The position numbers and the translations under genes are program-made. 64,000 nt of DNA from the NCBI GenBank assembly GCA_003194525.1, contig NBIV01000125.1:156275-220274 (forward strand), read 5' to 3'. This DNA is from Gracilariopsis chorda (taxonomy: Eukaryota; Rhodophyta; Florideophyceae; Gracilariales; Gracilariaceae). Position 1 is the first letter of the stretch. Every line of letters begins with the position of its first letter. A model generated the notes under the pieces. It had not been told where the DNA came from and ran no database searches. It was given only the letters and a program-made list of their open reading frames with translations. Below, piece after piece: positions 9,666 to 19,524 of this stretch.

Positions 9666-11249
9666 ATGTTAGGCCGCCGTGCGGCCGCGCGCCGTAACCG
9701 ACTACTGCGCGATCGTGGCGAAGCACAAATCTCTCTTTCGCCTCCAGCGCAGCCGGACAGGTTTCAAACAGCGTTGCAATATGCCGCCGCCGCCCAGACA
9801 GATGGAAACGTGCCCACTACGTTCATCTGGCCGGACCCCCATCATCAGCGTAGCAATGTCGTTCTCGTCGCATCCTTTGACGCCCATCTGCACCATCGCA
9901 TGCGCCCAACCCCTTCTCATCCTCGAAATTTCACCATCACGTTGCGAGTTGCCCCGGGTTCTCATACATACAAGTTCCTGGTCGATGGCGTATGGTCCAC
10001 GTGCCTGGCTCTGCATGACCAACACCCCATTGAGGTTACAGATGATGGCGTTAAGCACCATCGCCTAGTCGTCTCTCCACCGGGCAGATTACAGCGAGCT
10101 GGTCAACCCAAAGTTGTACCAGCCCATCTTCACGACAACGCCGTCAATCCCCACTCAACTGCCGTTTTCCGCTCAGCGTCAGCCTCTGCAGTCCCGCCCA
10201 TACAGCAACGTGCCGAAGCTACCTTGCCCGCTAATGTATTCCAACCCCAAGCCTCGACCGTCTCGCATCAAGAAACTGGTCGGCACAAAGTCGAGGTAGC
10301 ACCTCGGGGCTCGTCCTTTAACTCTCCACCTCCGGTCGGGGGCATCTCCCATATGAAGGCAATCAACAGAAAATCGTTGTTGCAAAGGGTTGGGTCAGGG
10401 TGGCTTAGACGTTTCTCGGGACGCGTTGTTGAGGGAGATTCCGAATACGGTTGCTCGTTTTCCATGACGCAAACGCAGTTCATGTCACGTGATCGTTCAG
10501 GTAGCGGCCTTTTCCGTGGTAGTCGCGACCGCGTATCACTCTTTCCCTCAGCAAGTGAACCTAGCGTTGGCAGATGCCCCACTGATGACAAGGAGAACTC
10601 TTTTGCAGGCAATAGGTTCAATGGGTTCGGGTTTTCACACGATAAAACACATTCGAAGCGTCAAACTTTCAGAGGAAGCAATAGGGGAGCTGCTGTGAAG
10701 ATTTCCAGGCCTATGAAAGTGAATGAACCCAAGGACATCGACGAAGTCAACCGACAAGCTGACAACTGGAGACAGATGGCTAGGCATTTGCAGGATGACT
10801 TGTGCGACCCCACAGGAGCGCGGGAGCTGTTCAACAAAGCTATTCAGCATCGGGAGAAGCACGGTCTGTGGTGTACCAGTCAAAACGCGCAAGTCCATGT
10901 GGATTTAGCGAGAAACTTAAGTAAGGCTGACAGAATGAAGGACGCAGAGCTTCATTTGCGACTTACTCTTAAAATCTACAACAAGATTGACGCTGGAAAG
11001 GAACATGTGGCAGATCTCATGTTGTACGTGGGTGTGGTTGTCGATCGACAGAAGAGACGCGCAGAAGCTGAAGAACTGTACCGGAAGGCTTTGAACATAT
11101 ACAAGGAGAACGACATTCGCAGCAACAACGTTGAAATTGCAGTGAAGAATCTGAGTCTTAACCTGCGGAAACAGAACCGAGAACATGAAATTGAAGCAGT
11201 TCGAATGGACTATGCAGACATACTTGCCGGATCTAGCGCAGCGGCGTAA
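9666..11249 (+). CDS. CBM48/AMPK-beta-type glycan-binding domain plus TPR protein
   Basis: The 527-residue protein combines two modules. Residues 50-137 are a carbohydrate-binding family 48 / AMPK-beta glycogen-binding domain: FIWPDPHHQRSNVVLVASFD, then FTITLRVAPGSHTYKFLVDGVW with the conserved KF.VDG.W strand, and a closing HHRLVV strand. Residues 140-360 are Ser-rich and probably disordered. Residues 367-520 form tetratricopeptide-like helices (repeated A..L...AL.IY patterns, such as AEAEELYRKALNIYKEN). Such a protein could dock partners onto floridean starch or glycogen; this is inference. No kinase-binding C-terminus of AMPK-beta is seen. TATA box upstream and AATAAA downstream support this as a real transcription unit. 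Confidence 0.82.
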   Translation: MLGRRAAARRNRLLRDRGEAQISLSPPAQPDRFQTALQYAAAAQTDGNVPTTFIWPDPHHQRSNVVLVASFDAHLHHRMRPTPSHPRNFTITLRVAPGSHTYKFLVDGVWSTCLALHDQHPIEVTDDGVKHHRLVVSPPGRLQRAGQPKVVPAHLHDNAVNPHSTAVFRSASASAVPPIQQRAEATLPANVFQPQASTVSHQETGRHKVEVAPRGSSFNSPPPVGGISHMKAINRKSLLQRVGSGWLRRFSGRVVEGDSEYGCSFSMTQTQFMSRDRSGSGLFRGSRDRVSLFPSASEPSVGRCPTDDKENSFAGNRFNGFGFSHDKTHSKRQTFRGSNRGAAVKISRPMKVNEPKDIDEVNRQADNWRQMARHLQDDLCDPTGARELFNKAIQHREKHGLWCTSQNAQVHVDLARNLSKADRMKDAELHLRLTLKIYNKIDAGKEHVADLMLYVGVVVDRQKRRAEAEELYRKALNIYKENDIRSNNVEIAVKNLSLNLRKQNREHEIEAVRMDYADILAGSSAAA

Positions 11250-11291
11250 CATACTACCAAGGGATAGTTGCTTGTACGAACTTACGACTGA

Positions 11292-11297
11292 AATAAA
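11292..11297 (+). terminator. Polyadenylation signal AATAAA
   Basis: AATAAA lies 43 nt after the stop codon of the CBM48-TPR gene, a typical distance for a poly(A) signal. Confidence 0.5.
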
Positions 11298-12236
11298 GAA
11301 TAGATTAATATTGTACAACGCTGTGTTCCATCGGTTGCGAATCGCAATTGTACGACGGTAGAGTTAAAGATCTAGATACCGACGGTACCGAGCGGAGACA
11401 ACTGTGCGAGTTATTGTAGCGCTCATGTCGTTCAGGTATGGATATTGATAAAATCTTCCTCATCCAGCTGTAGTAGAGCCCTTTCTTACAATTGGTGCGC
11501 ATTGGGGATGCTACACAGGCCCGTTGGGCCTGTGGCATTGATGCGGAAGACCACCAGGCAAAAAGCGTAGAAGCATTGTTCTCATCCAGGATTGACAGAT
11601 GATTTCGAACGGAATGCATTTGAAACAGGCCGTAAAGGATGTCGGCATGCACCCAAGAACTACTCCGCCCAGCTGTTTGTGTCGATCCTTCCTCAAGACT
11701 GTTTGATGCGAATCGGAGGGAAGACGAACAAATCAGCGATTGGGACTTGTGTAGAAACTACTCTTGTGTGGCCTAGCAATTAACTCTTCAAGTTCACGAT
11801 GCGTTTTCGAAATGTGTGACGTGATCCTACACAAGTGAACCGCTTCCATGCATGTAAAGAGCAAGTAGATATGCAAACCAGAGACGTCAATTGGTCCAAC
11901 GCATTCTCGTTTGATTTAGCCATATCGGCGCTCCCGTCCTGTAGAAGAAAGTGTATTGCATAATATCGATACGCTTTAATCCCCCCGCAGTAGACAGCAG
12001 AACAGTTTATGAATAACAATGAAAGAAAAGCTCGCTACGCAAGTACACCAAGTTTAGCACCCATAGATACAAACGATGACCACAAACGCACGCACGGACA
12101 CAACATTAGGTTCATTGATGCACTCGCTATGGTCGAAATCATTGCATTTCCGAACGCAGATGAGCAAAAGACTGCAATCGACGTAAGCGACGGGATCAGA
12201 CAAGATTTGTGGATACAACGATAACGGGAGACTTGT
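11298..12236. other. Intergenic region, no gene recognised
   Basis: AT-richer sequence without a convincing coding frame on either strand. The right end contains the 3' untranslated region of the minus-strand COX5c-like gene. Confidence 0.4.
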
Positions 12237-12510
12237 CTACGAGGATGAAGCAGCAGCTTCTTCAGCGGCAAGCTTCTTGTAGTAATCATCGATAGCTCCC
12301 TTGTACGAGATATGCCAGGAACGCCAAACCATACCACCCTGCAAGTTTCGCACAAGTGGAAACGGGAAGAAGAGGCGAGTGAGTCGTGAGCGCGAACTAG
12401 GAGAGGTAGGAAGAGGTAGGACGTACTGCTACGGCTAGGACCATTCCCATGACGATTTCTTTGGTGGCGCTGACTTTGTTCGACGCGGCGCGTACTACTC
12501 CTCCTGCCAT
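12237..12510 (-). CDS. COX5C: COX5c-like cytochrome c oxidase subunit, two exons
   Basis: The 61-residue mitochondrial inner-membrane subunit of complex IV is encoded by exon 1 (12510-12427, 28 codons) and exon 2 (12338-12237, 33 codons plus TAG). The 88-nt intron (12426-12339) has donor GTACGT and acceptor TTGCAG, in phase 0. The peptide begins MAGGVVRAASNKVSATKEI, has one membrane span across the splice site (VMGMVLAVA joined to GGMVWRSW) and then a charged tail with YYKKLAAEEA. Start MAGG, K(E)(I/L)V(I/M)G, the GG-x-W turn and total length all match plant COX5C. Removing the intron restores a continuous frame and puts family residues on both sides of the junction, which supports the splice model strongly. 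This is the only host gene here with a clear intron. Confidence 0.85.
12339..12426 (-). other. Spliceosomal intron of COX5c-like gene (88 nt)
   Basis: Read on the minus strand it begins GTACGT and ends TTGCAG, interrupting the reading frame between codons 28 and 29. Confidence 0.8.
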
Positions 12511-13335
12511 GGTGTATTGTTGGGCTGCAAAGTGGGAACGGGATGCTTGATGGCGACGACGCGGGTTGTGCGGTTAGAGATGGCTGCGCGCACTTCTTCA
12601 GAGGGATGTGGTGTGGTTGGCGTAGACTTCGCTCTGCCTCTAGACATAGGCAATGCCGTGGTCAAAAACGGTACAATCTGCCACGTGTCCAGGACCAATC
12701 GAATTCGGTGCAAAAACACTGCTGAAAAATCCTTGCGTTCTCTGAGAATAACCACGAAGAGTAGGTAATAGCTTTGAGCAGTATCGGCTTCGAAGATATG
12801 AAGCGGACTGGTGAAGTTTTCGAGCACTCCCCCTGCAAAGGCAATGTGGCACATCTACCGTTGTGAATCACGTTCAAGTCTCAGCACCGGCAAGAGAGCA
12901 CGGGGATATCTAAGTTGTACGAGTTTAAGCTGATAATATAGGACCCTCAGTAGCCGAATGGTCGTGTAGTATCCTTACTTAAACCGCCCCAAATCTCTCG
13001 GAGCGGACAAGAGCTCCCGGGAGACTCCTGCTGTGTTTTCTTATTGCATTGGGCCTCCTCCCACTTCGTCGACAATGATAAGCATCAAGTGTCAAACGTT
13101 CAATCCATAACAGTACATCGGATAGACACTGCGTTTGTCACACATCGTTTATTAGCTTTTGCTTGGGCATTAAAGTAGATTCATATCATGAATGTTTGTT
13201 CTACTGAATGTTTTATACGGTGTATCAGACGAAAGGGAAAGAGCTACAGGAGAGCTACAGGGATGCGTTTGTGCCCAAAAACAGATAGTGCAATGCGAAA
13301 AGTTTTGTTAAGAAGCATCTCCTTCTTTCTACTTG
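12511..13335. other. Intergenic region, no gene recognised
   Basis: Contains the COX5c-like promoter on the left. Frames of about 80 (plus) and 119 (minus) codons overlap around 12500-12850, but neither shows a family signature, and the minus one overlaps exon 1 of COX5c. Confidence 0.35.
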
Positions 13336-13805
13336 AGACCATTTCGTTCTTAGATGCCGCCGAAGAGCGGCGTCTCGGCGTCGAGAGCTCCCACCTCTCC
13401 GAGGGAGGCAAGGCTCTGACGGCGAATCAATAGTAAGGACATGACCAGAAAAGCTGTTGGGATATCTAGAGAGAGAGGGGTTCTTCTCAATGTATCCCCT
13501 ACCGTAGTCTTGGAATTAGAGACGCGAGCTCATATAAACACACACACACACATTCCAATGGGGCGTCAAAGTTGTCGCAGCCCATATGGAACCGCAATTT
13601 AAATCGCTTTGCGCTGGATGCCTGCTGTGGTGAGGGATCACTGCAAGGTAAAGGCGAGTTCCGCTATGGGCACATGCAGCGCCGCCTGTCAAGATGTGCC
13701 GACCTTCCGAAAAGGCTACAAAAAAACATAAAGTTACGCCGGATGAGGAAGCCAAATGGATGTGCGATTGGGTCTACTAGGGCAATTTAGCCGTCGAACA
13801 GATGG

Positions 13806-13836
<31 letters not shown>

Positions 13837-14022
13837 TATATGAGCTCGTGTCTCTAATTCCAAGACATTGAGAAGAACCCTTCTCTCTCTAGATAAACCA
13901 ACAGCTTTTCTGGCCATGTCCTTACTATTGATTCGCCGTCAGAACCTTGCCTCTCTCGGAGAGGTGGGAGCTCTCGACGCCGAGACGCCGCTCTTCGGCG
14001 GCATCTAAAAACGAAATGGTCT
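13336..14022. repeat. Foldback element: about 215-bp inverted arms
   Basis: Arm 1 (13336-13551) and arm 2 (13806-14022) are inverted copies of each other with few mismatches; arm 1 has an extra stretch of about 15 bp near 13490. Shared landmarks include AGACCATTTCGT at the outer ends and TTAGATGCCGCCGAAGAGCG, CCTTACTATTGATTCGCCGTC (in arm 2 sense) and GGAATTAGAGAC further in. The inner ends are CA/GT microsatellites. The 250-bp spacer shows no gene. This is the structure of a foldback or MITE-like non-autonomous transposon. A degenerate copy of the inner arm end recurs at 14211-14250. Confidence 0.8.
13806..13829. repeat. (GT)n microsatellite at foldback arm edge
   Basis: About twelve GT dinucleotides in a row, mirrored by the CA run at about 13537-13551 in the opposite arm. 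Confidence 0.9.
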
Positions 14023-14891
14023 ACACTATTAAGTTGAGCCCACATCCGAGCGGGCAGAAACATTTCCTGTGCAGAAACGTACAGACTGGATGTAGCGTCG
14101 AAACGTGGCCGGTAAATACCTGCGACAGGGCCGTATGTGCCCTCCTTACATTTAACAGCGACTCCGTGATTAGCCTTCTACTTCTTTTAGAAAGATAATA
14201 CCGCTGCCATGGAATTAGAGACACGTGCCCGTAAACACACCCACATTTGATTCCAGGTCCCTAGTTTAGTTGGACCTTTCCTTCCACTCGCCTTCTTGGG
14301 CGAGGCGTCAAGATGAGCATTCTACATGCGCTGTGCTTTTGCAAGTTTCTTTTGTGTCGACAGCCTGGCAGAAGAAATGTTATAGTTGGCTCTGCTTACG
14401 CCTTGTCAGCTTTAGATGCGTCTGGGAAGGTTGGCCGTTCGCGACGAAAACCTCTTGATACCTTCGAGGCCTTGTTCCACTGCCTCATTACCTGCCGAGT
14501 GAACCATCGAAAACTGCAAATCACTCTACTTAGTTCAGAAGTGTAGACAGCAAAGCCGTGCAGTGGTGATGTCATGTCTATTGTGAACCGTGTCACGGTA
14601 GGTGTCACGAATCCAAAAAGTCAGAAACGTAAGACGTCAGTCTCCTCATTAGCCTTAGAAACTATAATCCAGTATTCTCCACAGATTGACAAGTAGCCGG
14701 TATTCTGGTTTGCATTACGAAACATCGTCAAGCGTATGACTACCCACACACTCTTCAGCAACCTGCGTTTGTAATACAACCTTTGTGATACTCTGCAACG
14801 TTCTCCTCTCCTTTCTTGGCGAGTTACCCTTTCTCCATATTTCACTCGCCGCTCATCACTCTTTCTTTTCTGTAATCTTGTTACTGATAAT
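14023..14891. other. Intergenic region upstream of RING gene
   Basis: Apart from the degenerate foldback arm piece at 14211-14250 I see nothing beyond promoter sequence for the RING gene. Confidence 0.35.
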
Positions 14892-15518
14892 ATGCCTTTT
14901 CAACCTCTGCGAATCACCCACCCAAAAGACTGTATGATATGTCTTGAGAAGCTGGAAGAAGAAGTAACTGAGCTGCATTGCAAACATGTGTATCACACTA
15001 AATGCCTTCAGCCAGTTTACAACCCACCACCTGTTCTTACTACTACGAGAGATCGCAATGGTGATCCGGTGGAAGTTTATGAGATTCCGCCGCCAGGAAC
15101 ATGTCCTTGCTGCAGAGAACAGATTGATGAAACAAAGTGGAGAACGTGGTCTTCATATTCGAACACAAAAGCGGAAATCAATCTAGAATTGTTATCAGAG
15201 AAGGAACGAAAACTTGTGCTGAAGCGTCGCAAAAAAAAATGGGAAGCGCAGAGAGCGACGTATGCGGAAGATTGGTGTTCGGGAGATGGAGCATTGAGGA
15301 GAATGAGAAGTGTATTCGTTTCAACTAAAATGAAATTTGTGAAGTCTCAGCAGGTCCCTGCAACAACTGGGATATACCTTTACAAGGACTGTTCTTCTGT
15401 ACGGTCGATAATCTCCCCTCCTTCTGCAGCTAACGCGTCACACTTGTTGATAAAGCAAAGAAATGGTCGCAAATCTGGTTCAGTCCCGGAGCTGGAGCTT
15501 TGTTCATATATTAGATAG
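14892..15518 (+). CDS. RING-H2 finger protein, probable E3 ubiquitin ligase
   Basis: The 208-residue protein has a C3H2C3 RING at its N-terminus: Cys14, Cys17, Cys30, His32, His35, Cys38, Cys71 and Cys74. The loop between the sixth and seventh ligands is unusually long (about 32 residues, Pro/Arg-rich) compared with the usual 10-20. A basic helix follows (about 100-122, with KRRKKKWEAQR). RING-H2 domains recruit ubiquitin-loaded E2 enzymes. The C-terminal half is not recognised. The gene ends 1 nt before the TrmH pseudogene on the opposite strand, so its last residues could derive from rearranged sequence. Confidence 0.72.
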   Translation: MPFQPLRITHPKDCMICLEKLEEEVTELHCKHVYHTKCLQPVYNPPPVLTTTRDRNGDPVEVYEIPPPGTCPCCREQIDETKWRTWSSYSNTKAEINLELLSEKERKLVLKRRKKKWEAQRATYAEDWCSGDGALRRMRSVFVSTKMKFVKSQQVPATTGIYLYKDCSSVRSIISPPSAANASHLLIKQRNGRKSGSVPELELCSYIR

Positions 15519-15519
15519 A

Positions 15520-16083
15520 TCATAGTGATCTGACACGAAGATCTTCGCTAACGTTGAGCGGGTCCACGCCATTCGACGCGCGGTTCGCGCCGCCGCCGCC
15601 GATGTCCACCACATGGTCGCACTGCCGCCTCACCAGCGTTCGCAGCCCGCGCCCTTCGCTGCCCACCACAACAGCCGTGCGTTGCCGTCACGAAAGCCGC
15701 GTCAGGGCCTCGCCGCCGTCGCCGGCAAGTGCCACCACTCGCCACCCGTCCGTTCTCAACCGGGCCAGCGTCCTCGATAGACTGCTCGTGGCAAACGTCT
15801 CAACCATGTCCGCCACCCCGGCAGACGTCTTGCACACCGTCGCGTTAAGCAGTGCGCAGTTTTTTTCCGACAACACCACTGCATCAGCGCCTAGAAACAG
15901 CGCAGACCAAAGTGCAGCACCCACGTTATGCGGATCACTCACTTCATCCAGCACCAAGATCACCCCTTCAAATCCAGCCTGTAGAAGTTCCACCTCCGTT
16001 CCATACTTGAGCGCAATCGTTTGAACAACAACTCTTTGGTGTTTTTGATGACCAAACAATTCATTTAACAGCCCTTTATCCAT
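15520..16083 (-). pseudogene. TrmH/SpoU-family RNA 2'-O-methyltransferase fragment
   Basis: Read from 16083, the fragment matches SpoU-type knotted (SPOUT) rRNA/tRNA methyltransferases of the RlmB/MRM1 group. It has HQKHQRVVV near the N-terminus, VLDEVSDPHNVGAALWSA (motif 1), VVVGSEGRGLR (motif 2) and a final LNVS (motif 3). An in-frame TGA at 15688-15690 lies between motifs 1 and 2, and the frame then resumes perfectly. The protein stops eight codons after LNVS, losing the last helix. At the other end homology stops near 16083, where a reverse transcriptase remnant begins on the opposite strand. It is broken in three ways and should be inactive. Confidence 0.82.
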
Positions 16084-17095
16084 GCTCGGGGTGGGTACCA
16101 CGTGTGGAGCAGAGGCAATTCCCCACATTCTCAGAGCAGTCACAGACAAGCTGCGTCGAGAAGACTTGGTGCTGCTTACCATTGACGCCAAGAATGCATT
16201 CAATTCAATAGAACGCGGAAAGCTCCTACAGGCCGCAACAACCCATTGTCCCGGAATTTCTCGGTTCGTCCACTTCTGTTACCAGCACCCCATGCCACTG
16301 CACTTTGGAGACTTTGCGATTTACAGCAAGCAGGGAACACAACAGGGAGACCCGCTAAGCCCTCTCTTATTTGTACTCACACTTCACCCACTGGTTCTGC
16401 TTTTTTAGGAGCGTTTCAAACCAATACTCAACCTTTTCTACGCAGATGACGGCAACGTTCTTATCAACCGGGATGATGCAGCTCCATTCCTGACAGCTCT
16501 GTTACAGGAGGGGATAAAGATCGGTTTCGTCCCAAACATGAAGAAAACCAAAGCCTGGTGGTGGCGAGTGCCACAAATCTCCGGCTTCCCCGCTCAAATC
16601 ACTAATGAGCACGCCATTTCAATACTTGGGACAGCAATCGGCCACGGCAATGCGGTCCGCGACATCTTAGCGTCTAAAAGACAAAATCAGACAAAAATGT
16701 TGGAGTCGCTTGCTAGCCTCAATGATACCAACATGGCCCTTACTCTTCTCCGCTTTTGTGCAAGCGCATGCAAAGTTATATACACTCTTCGAACCACTCC
16801 GCCGCATATTACCATATGTCCAACGTTGCTGCGATCTCGTCGAAAAGAGCGCCGTTCCTCCTCGCGAAATGACCACGACGCACACCTCACATACCGCACC
16901 CCGCTTCTGCATCTGTGCGCTAATGCGCTGCGCTACGTACGTAACACTGCAGCTCCGACGCTCACAAATGCCGCCTGCATCTCGTCCACTGCCCCTGCTT
17001 GGAGTGCACACCGCGACAGCTCGCTCTCGTCTGGCGTCGTGCCCACCGTTCGCTTCTCATCTCCCTTCATCTCGCCGTCGTCCCGCGCATGTTAG
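16082..17095 (+). pseudogene. Non-LTR retrotransposon reverse transcriptase remnant
   Basis: Plus-strand frame 2 encodes core RT motifs of a LINE/R2-like element: LTIDAKNAFNSIERG (motif A region), KQGTQQGDPLSPLLF (motif B) and FYADDGNVLI with the catalytic YADD. An in-frame TAG at 16406-16408 separates motifs B and C; otherwise the frame continues to 17095, drifting away from the family after LRTTPPH. The endonuclease and 5' part are missing, as in a 5'-truncated insertion. It abuts the TrmH fragment on the left and the POLD1 pseudogene on the right. Confidence 0.82.
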
Positions 17096-17138
17096 CAAAC
17101 AACGTGAGTGGGCAGACATGCATTGAGCTTGTTTAGCT

Positions 17139-18160
17139 TCATAGTCTGTTTTGGATTAGGGGTTTTGAGACAACCAGCAGAGAAATGTCAATCTTGTTCT
17201 GTAGCTGATCAGATATGGTTTGCTTAACTGTATCGATGGCTTTTTGCAGATCTTGCTTCGACAGAAGTCCTAGAGACGTCGAAATGACGTTGGCAACGAG
17301 CCGACAATTGTCTCGACCGACCAATTCAACTCTTTTGCAATCCATTTTGTCAAAGTTCTTTGCACCAGCTTCTCCCATGTTTCTCTGAAGGTCTGGTACA
17401 AGAAGGTCTACTTGATGACTCTTGCGGTGTAGCAAGCTTACTACTTTGATCATATGGCCACGTGAAACAAGCCATCCAAGAGGAATTCCAGTTACGCGAG
17501 ACATTTCCATGTAGTTCGTCAACGCCAACAATTTATCCATGAGCTTGACAGGCAGTAGGGCATCCTTCAAACAATATACCGCCAACCTCCGGCGCGTCTG
17601 CTCATCACCATTCTGTAGAGCTGAAATGATGCTGTAATGGACATGTTCTTTCTGCTGGCCAAGAAACTCTGCTGAAACCGAGTTCAGTGAGTACGACCGC
17701 AGCTTATACTCCCTAGTAATCAACTGCAACATATCAAATACTGTTCGTCCATGCAACGAAAACGACCGTGACTCAAGTGTCCCGAATGCCGAAGAACTCA
17801 TCCGAATCTTTCTCATTGCCGTTTTTGCCCTTCACAATCGCCCTAGGAAAGGAAAATCGTTGGGCGCTAACTCTTTCGCGCGGTCCAGTAGATAAGGAAG
17901 GTCGAAATTCACGATGTTGTATCCAGTAAGAATATATGGGTCTGTAACTCGTACAAACTCTCTCCAAGCGGAGGGCATCGAGCTTTCATCTTCAAACGAA
18001 AGCACATCAGCCCCTACAATACAAGCGCAGCTTTTGAGCGTGAACACGACTTATGCGACAGGTTTCGGTTGCCCATAGTCCCACACATAGTTGGCAATGT
18101 GGATGACCCCTATCGTGTTGCGGTTCTCTGAAAATTCCTCTCCGGCCATCGGAGTCAACA
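17139..18160 (-). pseudogene. POLD1: DNA polymerase delta catalytic subunit fragment, palm deleted
   Basis: Minus-strand homology to the B-family polymerase POLD1 runs as follows: GRRGIFREPQHD; a frameshift near 18115; IANYVWDYGQPKPVA; TAA at 18051; FTLKSCACIVGA to NFDLPYLLDRAKEL (exonuclease domain); TGA at 17832; then the exonuclease end with [20 protein letters not shown] and [13 protein letters not shown]. Near 17350 it jumps directly to [14 protein letters not shown] and the thumb segment ending IDISLLVV. Roughly 270 residues that should lie between, including the SLYPS and DTDS polymerase motifs, are absent. The zinc-binding C-terminus is also missing. A relic of the N-terminal domain lies at 19258-19524. 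Confidence 0.85.
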
Positions 18161-19257
18161 GTTTCTTCCAGCAGTCACAACATGAACTGAACAGCGTCCA
18201 GGCTTTTGGAAAGCCCCGGGGGATAGGATGTATCATTGCTTTTATCTTCAGTGATCCACTGCTGCCACTGATCATCTTCGATATCGTAGGATAAGGCGTC
18301 AAACACTTTTCCAGATATAATCTGATCTTCATAGCTCATCTGCATGGAATCTAGAGCCTTCTTATGGTGATGACACAGAGCTCTGCTATACAGAAAAACG
18401 CTGAAGTGCTCAAATTGTTCACAGCCTGGGATAGTCGCAAGGCTTTTCCTGCGTTTCAATATACCAGCCTCATCCAGACCATCAGTAGACGACAAAGACA
18501 TGGACTTGTGCGCAAAGGAAAGCAGGGATTGCAAAGGTGTAGGAGGTGGTTGTGCGGGTGACTCCTGCGGCGACTTGGTGTGCGTTGGAGGTTTCTCGGG
18601 GTCGCTGTGTCCACCGCTCCCGGGTTTACGTGAGTATTCGCGAGGGGATCGCGGTCTTGGTCGGGAATTGTCGGATTCGTGACCTTCGTCGTCGGAATCT
18701 GTGGTAATGATGTGGGCTTTCCGCCGTCTTCGCGCAGAGGATATCGGCAAGATGACAATGCCACAGCGCAGACGGCCGGCCAGACTACTAGTCCCGTGCC
18801 GTCCATAGGATTTACACCCCTCTTCACACCAAAACAGTTCAGTGTTTCCAAGCGCAGACCGCTGCGTTATTCGGAAGGTGCAACACCAGTTCGGTCTGCG
18901 TCAAAAATGCTGCCTGTGCCGAGGATCACCAGACAAGGCGAAATAAACCCAGATAGTGAAGATTTGAATGCTGGACAAGAACACCACATAATATCATGAA
19001 GAACGCCAAGAAACTCGCTGACTCCTCGGAACGCTAAGCGAATCACTGTCGGTTATATGGCTGATGCCGACGACACCCCAGAAGGAAGTGCTCCAAAGAC
19101 CAAGGAATCTGATTCCTCTGTTAAACTCACGAGTATACTCCGGAAGCCCAAACGAAATAGCCTCTCCAACTCAGACAGTAGCCCGATGAATGATGGGAAG
19201 AAATACATTGGGCGAATATCAGGTAGTGAAGAGTTTAGGTGGGCTCATTCACGCCCA
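18161..19257. other. Unassigned insert within the POLD1 relic
   Basis: This 1.1-kb stretch separates two POLD1 homology blocks that should be about 480 nt apart. It holds a 191-codon minus-strand frame (18175-18750) beginning with an Arg-rich, Ser/Pro-rich disordered segment, and divergent plus-strand frames (18679-18999 and 19057-19290), also Ser/charged. None matches a family I know. Inserted mobile DNA or replaced N-terminal coding sequence are both possible. Confidence 0.4.
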
Positions 19258-19524
19258 TCAACCTGGAGCAAGAAGCAAGGTCTTGATTAATCTGTGACCA
19301 CGCAAGAGAACACTATTTCCTTGTTCAGTGACTCCAAACAACCGAAGAATTGCTGAACCATTCCGTTCTGTGGCGTAATCGTCGGACACGTCAACTTGCA
19401 TGACTACCAAGGGGTCTGCTTGAGGATTGAGATTCGGCAGCGGTGGACGTCTCCATACATCCCGAACCTTAACAGTTTGAAGGTCGGAAGCTCCCATCTC
19501 TCCCCAGTTACACTTGGTACACAA
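19258..19524 (-). pseudogene. POLD1 N-terminal domain relic
   Basis: The segment from about 19455 to 19280 reads WRRPPLPNLNPQADPLVVMQ, then AILRLFGVTEQGNSVLLRGH. This is the start of the polymerase delta N-terminal domain (DP..DPL.F.Q.D and LR.FGVT..G.SVL). It is separated from the rest of the pseudogene by a 1.1-kb insert, and the frame ends soon after. Confidence 0.75.

Noticed and set aside
12495..12854. 119-codon minus-strand frame upstream of COX5c
   Set aside because: It overlaps exon 1 of the COX5c-like gene in another phase and shows no family signature.
12940..13025. Possible tRNA (GCCGAATGGT resembling a D-arm)
   Set aside because: No matching TpsiC arm (GGTTCGA-like) at the right distance and no closing acceptor stem could be found.
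15548..15745. 65-codon Arg-rich minus-strand frame
   Set aside because: It is an out-of-phase shadow of the TrmH fragment, whose true phase reads VVVGSEGRGLR and LNVS.
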